The position numbers and the translations under genes are program-made. From Pseudoxanthomonas sangjuensis (GTDB lineage Bacteria > Pseudomonadota > Gammaproteobacteria > Xanthomonadales > Xanthomonadaceae), in contig NZ_PDWR01000020.1 of NCBI RefSeq assembly GCF_010211755.1, positions 1-64,000 on the forward strand: a stretch of DNA of 64,000 nt, in the 5' to 3' direction. Below the pieces are notes generated by a model that searched no databases, was not told the DNA's origin, and saw only the letters and a program-made list of their open reading frames with translations. Shown piece after piece: positions 19,642-27,880 of this stretch (its first letter is position 1; each line of letters begins with the position of its first letter).

Positions 19642-20583
19642 CTATCCCGCGGCCAATGCGGCCTCGACCAGCCCCTCGAAGCGGGCCTGGTCGTAGCGCA
19701 GCAGGATCCGGGCCTTGTCCGGGCGGCCGGTCTGCCGGTTCCAGTCGGTCACCGTGGCGCCGCGGGTCAGCGCACCGGCGGTTTCGACCTGCAGCGGTCG
19801 CTTGGCCAGCTCCAGCGCGCCGTCCGGCTGCAGCGCGTAGGCCATCGCCAGCGCATCGGCGCTGTGCCACAGCTCGCCGCGGCGGTCGGCCGACCACCGG
19901 CGGGTCTGCAGCGAGATCGCGTCGTAGAACCGCGCCCGCGGCGAGTCCGCCTGCAGCCAGCGTTCGGCCTTCTGGTGGTGGAAGCCGTGGGCGATCACCG
20001 CCTCCCAGTCGGCCAGGTCGAACACGGGGAAGCCCTCGAACACCACGTGTGCCGCTTCCGGATCGAAGGCGACGTTGAACTCGGCCGCCTGGGTGATGTT
20101 GCCATGGCCGGTGACCGCACCGCCCATCACGACGAAACGCTTGATGCGCGACGGCAGGGTGGGATCGAGCTTCAGCGCCAGTGCGATGTTGGTCAGCGGC
20201 CCCAGCGCGACCAGCAGCAGCTCGCCGGCGTACCGGTGCGACAGGCGCAGGATCGCGAGCGCGGCATGCTCGGCTTCGGCCCGGCGCGCGACCGGCTCGT
20301 AGTCGACGTCGCCGAAGCCGTCGCGGCCGTGCACGTGGGCGGCGTCCTCGCGCGGCACGAACACCAGCGGCGACGCGCAGCCGGCGAACACCGGCACGTC
20401 GTCGCGGCCGGCGACCTCGCACAGCTTCAGCGCATTGCGCACGGTGTGCTCGAGGCCGACGTTGCCGGCGGCGATGCTCAGGCCGACGACGTCGTGGCCG
20501 GGATCGTTGAAGGCCATCAGGATGGCCAGCGCATCGTCGACGCCGGGATCGGTGTCGATCAGCAATGGAATGGGTTTGGTCAT
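19642..20583 (-). CDS. Inosine/uridine-preferring nucleoside hydrolase
   Basis: 313 residues. The N-terminal calcium-binding DTDPGVDDA motif (residues 10-18) defines the nucleoside hydrolase family, which splits ribonucleosides into base and ribose. Further family features are 'LSIAAGNVGLEHTVRNALKL', 'ELLLVALGPLTNIALALKLD' (metal-binding backbone), 'FVVMGGAVTGHGNITQAAEF' and the C-terminal 'TVTDWNRQTGRPDKARI'. No signal peptide, so cytoplasmic salvage is likely. Purine versus pyrimidine preference cannot be read by eye. A repeat separates it from recG. Confidence 0.93.
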   Translation of the reverse strand: MTKPIPLLIDTDPGVDDALAILMAFNDPGHDVVGLSIAAGNVGLEHTVRNALKLCEVAGRDDVPVFAGCASPLVFVPREDAAHVHGRDGFGDVDYEPVARRAEAEHAALAILRLSHRYAGELLLVALGPLTNIALALKLDPTLPSRIKRFVVMGGAVTGHGNITQAAEFNVAFDPEAAHVVFEGFPVFDLADWEAVIAHGFHHQKAERWLQADSPRARFYDAISLQTRRWSADRRGELWHSADALAMAYALQPDGALELAKRPLQVETAGALTRGATVTDWNRQTGRPDKARILLRYDQARFEGLVEAALAAG

Positions 20584-20591
20584 GGCGGGAT

Positions 20592-20680
20592 TATGCGGGA
20601 AGAGCGAGGAGTGGGTGGAGCGGAGTGAGAAGCGAGCGAGAGCGGGCTTCCCGGCCCGCTTCCCACTCCCCTGCGCCCGC
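20592..20680. repeat. Purine/pyrimidine-rich intergenic palindrome, copy 2
   Basis: A purine-rich arm (GGAAGAGCGAGGAG, GGAGCGGAGTGAGAAGCGAG) is followed by the hairpin GCGGGCTTCCCGGCCCGC and a pyrimidine-rich arm CTTCCCACTCCCCTGCGCCC. Same type as the units at 16512 and 33101. It lies between the recG stop and the nucleoside hydrolase start on the minus strand. Confidence 0.5.
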
Positions 20681-20690
20681 TACTGCCTTG

Positions 20691-22829
20691 TCACGCCGAG
20701 GCATAGCGCGCCGCGCCGCCGACCCAGCGCGCGACGATGCAGTCGGCCAGGTCCGGCGCTTCGGCGAGCAGGCGGTCGGCGAGCTGGTGCACCTGCGGCA
20801 GCAGGCCGGCGTCGCGGGACAGGTCGGCGACGCGGAACCCGGCCAGCCCGGTCTGGCGCGTGCCGAGCAGTTCGCCCGGGCCACGCAGCTCCAGGTCCTT
20901 TTCGGCGATGACGAAGCCGTCGTTGGTCTCGCGCATCGTCGCCAGCCGCTGCTTCGCCATCTGCGACAGCGGCGGCTGGTACAGCAGCACGCAGGTCGAC
21001 GCGGCCGCGCCGCGGCCGACCCGGCCGCGCAATTGATGGAGTTGGGCCAGGCCGAGGCGCTCGGCGTTCTCGACGATCATCAGCGAAGCGTTCGGCACGT
21101 CGACGCCGACTTCGATCACCGTGGTCGCGACCAGCAGGTCGACGTCGCCGTGCTTGAACGCGCGCATCGTCGCCTGCTTTTCCGCGGCCTTCATCCGCCC
21201 GTGGACGAGGGCGATGCGCAGTTCCGGCATCGACGCGGACAATTGCTCGAAGGTCGTTTGCGCGGCCTGCGCGACGACTTCCTCGCTTTCGTCGATCAGC
21301 GTGCACACCCAGTACGCCTGCCGGCCCTCGGTGCAGGCGGCGCGGATGCGCTCGATCAGCTCGGGGCGTTTCTCCGCGCTCAGCGCCACGGTCTGCACCG
21401 GCGTGCGGCCCGGCGGCAGCTCGTCGATCGCGGACACGTCGAGGTCGGCGTAGGCGGCCATCGCCAGCGTGCGCGGGATCGGCGTCGCGGTCATCACCAG
21501 TTGGTGCGGCACGCTTGAAACCCGCTCATCCTGAGCCTGCCGGAGGACCGCCCCCTTGTCGCGCAGGGCGAGGCGCTGGTGCACGCCGAAACGATGCTGC
21601 TCGTCGACGATGGCGAGCGCGAGGTCGTGGAAGACCACCGCTTCCTGCATCAATGCATGGGTGCCGACCACCACCTGCGCCGCGCCGGACGCAACGTCGG
21701 CCAGCACCGCCGCGCGCGCCTTGCCGGTGACCTTGCCGGCCAGCCAGGCCACGCGCACGCCGATCGGCTCCAGCCAGGCGCGCAGGTTGTTGAGGTGCTG
21801 CTCGGCGAGCAGTTCGGTCGGCGCGGCCAGCGCGGCCTGCTTGCCGGACTCGACCGCGAGCATCGCCGCCAGCGCCGCGACCACGGTCTTGCCCGAACCG
21901 ACGTCGCCCTGCACCAGCCGCAGCATCGGGACGGGCCTGGCGAGGTCGTCGCGGATCTGCGCGAACACGCGCTGCTGCGCATTCGTCAGCCGGAAAGGCA
22001 GCGTGTCCTGCAGCTTCCGCGCGAGCGCACCCTTCCCCGCCAGCGCCGGCGCGCGGTGTTTCTGCATCGCGATGCGCTGGCGACGCAGGCTGAGGTGGTG
22101 CGCGAGCAATTCCTCGAGCGCGAGCCGGCGCTGCGCCGGGTGCGTGCCGGCGGCAAGCGCGGCGAGGTCGGCGTCGCGCTCGGGGCGGTGCATCGCCAGC
22201 AGCGCGCTGCGCAACGACGGCAGGCGCAGTTCGCGCAGCAGGCCCGCCGGCAGCAGCTCCAGCGCCGCCTCGTCGGGCAGCTTGTCGAGCGCCTGCCCGA
22301 TCAGCTTGCGCAGCGTCGCCGGGCCGAGGCCTTCGACCGCGGGATAGACCGGATCGAGTTGCGCGCCGAGCGCGGCCTCCTCGTCGTCGCCGAGGACGCG
22401 ATAGCTGGGATGGACGATTTCGAGGCCGTGCTGGCCCGGTCGCGGCGTGCCGTAGCAGCGCACCCGCGCGCCGACGCGGAACTGGTTGACCTGCTGCGAA
22501 CGGAAATGGAAGAAGCGCAGCACCAGCGTGGCCTGCGAATCGTCGCCGATCGCGACGCGCAGCAGCGGCCGGTAGCGGAAGCCGCGTTCGACCGCTTCGA
22601 CCCGGCCTTCGACCTGCGCCGGCACGCCCGGCTGCAGGTCGCGGATCGGCGTCAACGTAGTGCGATCCTCGTAGCGCAGCGGCAGGTGCAGCCACAGGTC
22701 CTGCAGCGTGGCCAGCCCACGCGCGGCGAGTTTCTCCAGCGCGCGCGGGCCGGCGCCGGGCAGGCGACCGATGGGCTGGTCGAACGCGGAAACCGCGGAT
22801 CTGGTTGTATCGGACCGTGCTGCCGGCAT
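20691..22829 (-). CDS. recG: ATP-dependent DNA helicase RecG
   Basis: 712 residues from MPAARSDTTRS. An N-terminal wedge/OB domain for branched DNA ('LHLPLRYEDRT', 'VEGRVEAVERGFRYRPLLRV') precedes the SF2 helicase core: Walker A GDVGSGKT, motif II DEQHRFG, motif III MTATPIPRT, motif V 'VATTVIEVGVDVPNAS', motif VI 'QLHQLRGRVGRG', and the C-terminal TRG-type wedge 'PGELLGTRQTG'. RecG regresses stalled forks and migrates branches. Between motifs II and III the loop holds an extra segment, LRQAQDERV (nt 21519-21545), absent from E. coli RecG. The start codon lies inside a perfect hairpin and has no clear Shine-Dalgarno. Confidence 0.95.
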   Translation of the reverse strand: MPAARSDTTRSAVSAFDQPIGRLPGAGPRALEKLAARGLATLQDLWLHLPLRYEDRTTLTPIRDLQPGVPAQVEGRVEAVERGFRYRPLLRVAIGDDSQATLVLRFFHFRSQQVNQFRVGARVRCYGTPRPGQHGLEIVHPSYRVLGDDEEAALGAQLDPVYPAVEGLGPATLRKLIGQALDKLPDEAALELLPAGLLRELRLPSLRSALLAMHRPERDADLAALAAGTHPAQRRLALEELLAHHLSLRRQRIAMQKHRAPALAGKGALARKLQDTLPFRLTNAQQRVFAQIRDDLARPVPMLRLVQGDVGSGKTVVAALAAMLAVESGKQAALAAPTELLAEQHLNNLRAWLEPIGVRVAWLAGKVTGKARAAVLADVASGAAQVVVGTHALMQEAVVFHDLALAIVDEQHRFGVHQRLALRDKGAVLRQAQDERVSSVPHQLVMTATPIPRTLAMAAYADLDVSAIDELPPGRTPVQTVALSAEKRPELIERIRAACTEGRQAYWVCTLIDESEEVVAQAAQTTFEQLSASMPELRIALVHGRMKAAEKQATMRAFKHGDVDLLVATTVIEVGVDVPNASLMIVENAERLGLAQLHQLRGRVGRGAAASTCVLLYQPPLSQMAKQRLATMRETNDGFVIAEKDLELRGPGELLGTRQTGLAGFRVADLSRDAGLLPQVHQLADRLLAEAPDLADCIVARWVGGAARYASA
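21519..21545 (-). repeat. Short coding repeat (LRQAQDERV) inside recG
   Basis: These 27 bases encode LRQAQDERV in frame. The same nonapeptide is encoded at 63920-63946 in the ELM1-family gene. The two DNA copies match at 21 of 27 positions and all six differences are synonymous third positions. The sequence resembles a short dispersed repeat common in proteobacterial intergenic DNA. Confidence 0.7.
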
Positions 22830-22848
22830 CGCGTAAGGATGCCGGCAG
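22820..22848 (-). promoter_or_regulatory. Perfect hairpin over the recG start codon
   Basis: Arms CTGCCGGCATC (22820-22830) and GATGCCGGCAG (22838-22848) are exact reverse complements around a seven-base loop. The recG ATG (22829-22827) is in one arm. It could be a terminator for the receptor gene just upstream, although no T tract follows, or a structure that limits recG translation. Confidence 0.5.
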
Positions 22849-22888
22849 AGCGCGTCGCGCGCCAGTCGGGTTTCCCCTCGCTCCGCCG

Positions 22889-25306
22889 TCAGAACTGGTA
22901 TTGCAGCTCCATCCCGTAGTAGCGCGGCTCGCTGATGCTGGCGCCGGTGGTGCCGATCACCGTGGTCCCATACGTGTGCAAACCGGTCACGTAGCGGTTG
23001 TCGAACAGGTTGTTCGCATAGGCCGCCACGCTCCACCGGTCGGCGGGCGAACGCCAGCGCAGGTACAGGTCGGTACGGTTCTGCTCCTCGCCGATGGTGA
23101 AGTTGGCGTAACGGCCGCAGTTGCCCTGGCTGGACGAAGCCGAATTGCACCGCCCGCCGCCGCGATAGGAATGGCGCAGCGAGAACAGCAGGTCGCCGCG
23201 TTCGGCCAGCGGCACCGTGTAACCGATGCCGGCGGCGAACGACCACATCGCCTCGCCGGTCGGTTCGCCGCTCAGGTCGTAGCCATCCGGGGTGACGAAG
23301 TCCTTGTAGGTGGAGTCGATCCACTCGGTGGCGAAGTCGATGCCGAGGTTGTCGCTGGGCCGCCAGCGCACGGTGAAATCCAGGCCCCACGCGGTCAGGT
23401 CGCCGGTGCTGATGACGTAACGCGGGATGTCGGTCGAGGTGTCGAGGCGGATCGCCTGGCGGTTGTCGTAGACGTAATGGAACGCCGAGGCCTCGTATTG
23501 CACGCGCAGGCCGCGCAGGTCGCGCTTGATGCCGGTCTCGAAATTCCACACCTCCTCGTTGTCGAAGCTGGCGCCCGGCGAGAACGCGTTGTAGCCGCCG
23601 GCCTTGTAGCCCTTGGCCAGCGAGGCGAACAGCATGGTGTCGTCGGAGGGGTGGTAGTCGACGACGAAGCGCGGGCTCCAGTCGCTCCAGGCGTCGCTGG
23701 CGCGATTGGTCACGCCCTTGTTCGCGTAGGAGACCGGATCGGAGAACGCGAGGTCGAGCCCGGCGATGTCGGCGGCGGTCAGGCCCGCGGCGGCCAGGAT
23801 CCCCAGGTCCTCCAAGACCTGGATCTGCGCCTGCAGCTCCGGCGCCTGGTGGAAGCCGTTGAGCCAGCTGAAGTCCTTCTGGTCGCGCGTGTAGCGCAGG
23901 CCGAAGGTGAGGTTCAACCGGTCGGTGGCGTGCCAGATGACGTCGCCGAAGGCGGCGTATGCCGTGCTGTCCGCGGTGTTCCGGTAAGCCTCGCGCCACG
24001 GATGGCCGAACAGGTCGACGGGCACCCCGTACATGTCGGCCACGGACTGCAGCAGGCTGAAGATCGGCATGCCCAGCGCCGCGCCGGCGGCGGTGTCCAC
24101 GCTGTCGCTGTACAGGTCCACCACGCTGGCCTGTTCCGCCTTCTCCTTGAACCAGCTCGCGCCCGCCACCCAGTCCAGCCGGTCGGTGGCGCCGCTGAAC
24201 TTGAATTCCTGGTACCAGGTCGTGTTGTCTTCGATGTTGATGGTGTCGATGTACAGGTAGCGCCGGTTGGTGCCGTCCTCTTCGGCGCGGTTGTACGTAT
24301 CGAACGTGCGCCATGCGGTGGTCGCGGTCAGGTGGCCCCATTCGAAGGCGTGGTCCAGGATCAGCGTCGCGCCATCGAACTTGCGGGTTTCGTTGTTGTC
24401 CCCGACGTCGGTATAGGCGGGATGGCCGATGGGGTCCTCGTACAGGCCGGCATCGGCCGGGACCATCGGCAACGCCGGCAGGTCCGGCAACGCGACGATG
24501 CCGATGCTCGGCCGCGAGCGCGCGTCCAGGTCCTCGTGGTCCCAGCTGACCAGCGCCTGGGTGTTGTCGCCGATGTTCCAGCGGAACGCCGCGCGCGTGG
24601 CCCAGTTTTCGCCATCGTTGAGCGCTTCCCCGGTCGCGGCGTCGTCCAGCCAGCCGTCCGTGCCGCTGTACAACGCATTGATGCGGAACGCGGCGGTTTC
24701 GCCAGCCGGCAGGTTCAGCATGCCGTCGAAATACTGCTTGCCGTAGTTGCCGGCACGCAGCCGGGCGCGGCCCTCGAGATGGTCGCTCGGCCGCTTGGTG
24801 ACGATGGACACCGCGCCGGCCGCGGTGTTGCGCCCGAACAGCGTGCCCTGCGGCCCCTTCAGCACTTCGATGCGCTCGACGTCGAGGAACGGCAGCACGG
24901 TGCCGCCGCCGCGGCCGGCATAGACGCCGTCGACGTACACGCCGACGGTGGGGTCGGTGCCGATGCCGAAATCGCCCGTGCTCAACCCGCGCAGCTTGAA
25001 GCCGGCCTGGGTCGGCTGGCCGTCGGAAACCTCCAGGCCGGGAACGAAACTGTCGAGGTCGCCGATGTTCTCGGCCACGGTTTCGCGGACGACGTCCTCG
25101 CCGATCACCTGCAGCGCGATCGGCACGTCCTTGAGTTCCTGCTCGCGGCTCTGCGCGGTCACCACGATGCGATCCAGCTCCACCGCCTCGCCATCCGCCG
25201 CCGGCGCTTCCTGTGCCCACGCCATGCCGGCGGACGCAGCCATCGCGCACGTGCCCAGCAGGGCCCGGCGCACTCCCACCACCAGCTCCCGTTGCATCAA
25301 TCCCAT
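22889..25306 (-). CDS. TonB-dependent outer-membrane receptor
   Basis: 805 residues from MGLMQRELVVGV; a second ATG three codons on is equally possible. The signal peptide ends near AWAQ. A TonB box (DRIVVTAQSREQ) precedes the plug domain ('DVPIALQVIGEDVV', 'GVYVDGVYAGRGGG', 'VERIEVLKGPQGTLFGRNTA', 'GAVSIVTKRPS'), and the 22-strand barrel ends in aromatic phenylalanine (MELQYQF), as expected for Bam recognition. It imports an unknown substrate using TonB energy. 'VPIALQVIGEDVVRET' and the overall composition are like receptors of catabolic rather than siderophore clusters, but that is a guess. Same strand and close downstream (56 bases) of the diheme cytochrome gene, so probably one operon. 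Confidence 0.93.
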   Translation of the reverse strand: MGLMQRELVVGVRRALLGTCAMAASAGMAWAQEAPAADGEAVELDRIVVTAQSREQELKDVPIALQVIGEDVVRETVAENIGDLDSFVPGLEVSDGQPTQAGFKLRGLSTGDFGIGTDPTVGVYVDGVYAGRGGGTVLPFLDVERIEVLKGPQGTLFGRNTAAGAVSIVTKRPSDHLEGRARLRAGNYGKQYFDGMLNLPAGETAAFRINALYSGTDGWLDDAATGEALNDGENWATRAAFRWNIGDNTQALVSWDHEDLDARSRPSIGIVALPDLPALPMVPADAGLYEDPIGHPAYTDVGDNNETRKFDGATLILDHAFEWGHLTATTAWRTFDTYNRAEEDGTNRRYLYIDTINIEDNTTWYQEFKFSGATDRLDWVAGASWFKEKAEQASVVDLYSDSVDTAAGAALGMPIFSLLQSVADMYGVPVDLFGHPWREAYRNTADSTAYAAFGDVIWHATDRLNLTFGLRYTRDQKDFSWLNGFHQAPELQAQIQVLEDLGILAAAGLTAADIAGLDLAFSDPVSYANKGVTNRASDAWSDWSPRFVVDYHPSDDTMLFASLAKGYKAGGYNAFSPGASFDNEEVWNFETGIKRDLRGLRVQYEASAFHYVYDNRQAIRLDTSTDIPRYVISTGDLTAWGLDFTVRWRPSDNLGIDFATEWIDSTYKDFVTPDGYDLSGEPTGEAMWSFAAGIGYTVPLAERGDLLFSLRHSYRGGGRCNSASSSQGNCGRYANFTIGEEQNRTDLYLRWRSPADRWSVAAYANNLFDNRYVTGLHTYGTTVIGTTGASISEPRYYGMELQYQF

Positions 25307-25362
25307 GATCCCCTCCCGTCGAACTTGCCAGGCGGCTCAGGCCGCGGTTCTCCCACGAATTC

Positions 25363-26517
25363 CTACAAGTCGCATTTCCCCTGCTGCGCATCGATCCACG
25401 CCCGGATCAGCGCCACGCCTTCGCGATGCGTAACCGAACGGCCCAGTTCCGGCATCATCATCCCCGGGTCGTCGCTTTCCATACGGAACACCAGCACCGA
25501 GCCATCGGCGTCGCCGGGCAGGATGTCGTACAGGCGGTCGCCCGTGCCCTTGCCCGCGGCGACCGGCTGCTTGCAGAAGCCGTTGTGCAGGCGATCGCGG
25601 GTGTGCGCGTCCAGCCACATGCCGGAAGTGATCGCCGCACCGGTCGGGCTGTGGCAGTGCCCGCAGTTGATGTCGAGGTAGGCGCGTGCGCGCGCATCGA
25701 GCGAGGCGTGCGCGTCGTCGAGCCAGTCGGCGTTGCGCGGCGCCTGCGCCGGATCGGCGGGAGCGCCGGAGAGATAGCCGGCCCTGGCCAGCCGCACGAG
25801 CTGGTTTTCCGCGCCGCCGGCATAATCGAAGTCGCGGTTGAGGTGCCGCGCCTTCGGCCCGATCGGCTGCAGCGCGCGGCTGCGGTTCTCCGGCATGTGG
25901 CAACTGCCGCACTGGTTCTGGTCGGGCACGACGTAGGTGAAGGCCTCGCGCGCGCCGTCCGCGCCGACCAGCTCCAGGTCCTCCATCGCACCGGTGCGGG
26001 TCAGCACCGCCTCGGTCTGCGCATCGTTCCACACGTAGGGCAGCGCCACCCATCCGCCTTCCCGCCGCACCAGCAGGCGGGTTTCGACCAGACGTATCTT
26101 CGACAGGTCCAGCGTTTCCCCTTCCAGCACGCTGTCGGCCGGCGAAGTGCGCGCGACGGATTTCCCGTCCCACGCCGTTCCCCATGGCAACGGGTAGTAG
26201 AAAGTCTTGCTGATGATGGTGCCGACCGGGAAATCGAACGCGCCCTGCGCGTCGTAGCGCGCGGACTTCCCCTGCGGCATCCAGATGGTGCGCAGCTTGT
26301 GCGCATAGTCGGTGAACAGCGGGGTATTGAGGTCGTACGGCACCACGCCTTCGTTCAGCGACAGGCGGCCGTCCCGCACCTTCAGCACGCTCCATTCGCT
26401 CAACGCCGCCGGCTGGCCCTCGGCGAAGAAATGCACGCCGGCCGGCTTGCACGCCGGCAACGACAGGACCAGGGCCAGCGCGACGCCGAAGCGCGAAATC
26501 GATTTCCTCGACAGCAC
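25363..26517 (-). CDS. Diheme c-type cytochrome lipoprotein, SO2930 family
   Basis: 384 residues. A signal peptide ends in a lipobox-like LSLPAC (Cys23). Two CxxCH heme c motifs are CGSCH (203-207) and CGHCH (285-289); MMMPELG near 353 could supply a distal methionine. The 'GVVPYDLNTPLFTDYAHKLR' and 'FPVGTIISKTFYYP' segments are, from memory, typical of the SO2930 family (TIGR03806). These proteins are often encoded beside a parallel beta-helix protein (TIGR03805), as here: seven bases separate the two genes. Likely a lipid-anchored periplasmic or outer-membrane electron carrier, or an enzyme with a Planctomycete-type cytochrome domain. Redox partner and substrate are unknown. Confidence 0.88.
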   Translation of the reverse strand: MLSRKSISRFGVALALVLSLPACKPAGVHFFAEGQPAALSEWSVLKVRDGRLSLNEGVVPYDLNTPLFTDYAHKLRTIWMPQGKSARYDAQGAFDFPVGTIISKTFYYPLPWGTAWDGKSVARTSPADSVLEGETLDLSKIRLVETRLLVRREGGWVALPYVWNDAQTEAVLTRTGAMEDLELVGADGAREAFTYVVPDQNQCGSCHMPENRSRALQPIGPKARHLNRDFDYAGGAENQLVRLARAGYLSGAPADPAQAPRNADWLDDAHASLDARARAYLDINCGHCHSPTGAAITSGMWLDAHTRDRLHNGFCKQPVAAGKGTGDRLYDILPGDADGSVLVFRMESDDPGMMMPELGRSVTHREGVALIRAWIDAQQGKCDL

Positions 26518-26524
26518 GGCCGGC

Positions 26525-27736
26525 TCAACCCCGCTTCAGGTCGACCGCCGACAGCGGCGGCAGTTCGCAATCGAACGGCTTGAGGTCCTTCTTCGGGTGC
26601 TTGTAGCCCCCGGGACCGTCGGCGTCGATGATGCCGTTGACGCCGCGCAGGCAGATCTGCGGACCGCCGGCGAGCTTGTCGTTGCGATAACCGTCCCACA
26701 GCACGTCGGGGAAGCGCCCGCGCAGGCCGTAAACGGCCAGCTTCAGCGCCTTCAGGTCGAGGCCGTCCGGCGAGTCGCCGCCACCCGAGACCTTGTTGTC
26801 GTGCACGTAGATCCGCTCCGGGTAGGGATCGAACTGCGCGTTCATGCTCTGGTCCTTGTACCCGGTGGAATACACGCTGGAGATGATGAAGTTGGCGGTG
26901 GCGTTGTCGGCCACCTCGTTGCCGAAAATCTCGATGTCGTCGTTGGAATTGATCACGATGCCGGAACCGGCCGGCACGCTGGACACCGGCGTGCCCTTGG
27001 CGCCGAAGTTCTCGTGGTTGTTGGCGACGACCTTGTTGTCGAACACCCGCACGTTGCCGCCCTGCTGCGAAAGCGCCGGCATGTTGAACACGAGGATGCC
27101 GCCGGTGTTGCCCGTGGCGACGTTGCCGTACACGTCGGCGTTGCGGCTGTTCTCAATTTCGATGCCGGCCACGTTCCGCTCGGCGCGGCTGTTGCGCACG
27201 ATGATGCCGTCGGACTGGCCGACGTAGATGCCGGCGTCGGAGGCGCCGATCGCCACCGCATTCTCGATCAGCACGTTCTTCGTCAGCACCGGATACAGGC
27301 CGTAGGCGCCGTTCTCGGTGCTGGGCCCGCCCGTCCATTGCACCTTGACGTTGCGGATGGTGATGTTCTGCGATTCGCTGATCTTCAGCCCGTCGCCCTT
27401 CGAGTCCTCGATGGTCAGGTCCTCGATGGCGAAATCGTCGCCGTTGACCAGCAAGCCCTCGGCGCCGGCCTTCTGCCCCTTGAAGCTGAGCACGCTCTTG
27501 TCCATGCCGGCGCCGCGGATGGTGACGCCGCTGGCGCGCAGGACCAGGCCGCGGTCGACGGAGAACTTGCCTTCCGGTATCTCGATCACGTCGCCCGGCT
27601 TGGCGTCCAGCAGTTTCTGCAGCAGGCCGGCGACCACGTCGGCGCCGCCTTCCGTCGTCGCGGCCGCGGGAGCCGGTTGCTTGCCGCAGCCGGCGCAGGC
27701 CAGGACCAGCAGAGCGATGGGTGTGCGCAAACGCAT
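26525..27736 (-). CDS. Parallel beta-helix repeat lipoprotein (partner of the diheme cytochrome)
   Basis: 403 residues starting MRLRTPIALLVLACAGCGKQ, with a clean lipobox (LACAGC) and AGGAGG upstream of the start. The body is a right-handed beta-helix of PbH1/NosD type: 'GLVLRASGVTIRGAGMDKS', 'DDFAIEDLTIEDSKGDGLKI', 'SQNITIRNVKVQW', 'NVLIENAVAIGASDAGIYVG', 'SDGIIVRNSRAERNVAGIEI', 'NTGGILVFN'. Such folds bind or cleave polysaccharides, but many members have no known activity; no lyase catalytic residues were identified. It is the first gene of the operon and divergent from the AraC regulator across 144 bases. Confidence 0.88.
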   Translation of the reverse strand: MRLRTPIALLVLACAGCGKQPAPAAATTEGGADVVAGLLQKLLDAKPGDVIEIPEGKFSVDRGLVLRASGVTIRGAGMDKSVLSFKGQKAGAEGLLVNGDDFAIEDLTIEDSKGDGLKISESQNITIRNVKVQWTGGPSTENGAYGLYPVLTKNVLIENAVAIGASDAGIYVGQSDGIIVRNSRAERNVAGIEIENSRNADVYGNVATGNTGGILVFNMPALSQQGGNVRVFDNKVVANNHENFGAKGTPVSSVPAGSGIVINSNDDIEIFGNEVADNATANFIISSVYSTGYKDQSMNAQFDPYPERIYVHDNKVSGGGDSPDGLDLKALKLAVYGLRGRFPDVLWDGYRNDKLAGGPQICLRGVNGIIDADGPGGYKHPKKDLKPFDCELPPLSAVDLKRG

Positions 27737-27880
27737 GCATTCCTCCTGTTGGCGGTTCGACGCCCCGCGCGAAGCGCGCGCGGCGTGGAGCCATGCCGAA
27801 GTCTGGTGCGCCTGCAGCATGGCAGGAGAGGGCGGCAGTGGCATATTAAGGGGGGCAAAACGGACAAAGGCGGAATCTGG

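Noticed and set aside
26312-27880. Long N-terminal extension of the AraC gene
   Set aside because: It lies antisense to the beta-helix gene; the AraC effector domain begins at the ATG at 27881.
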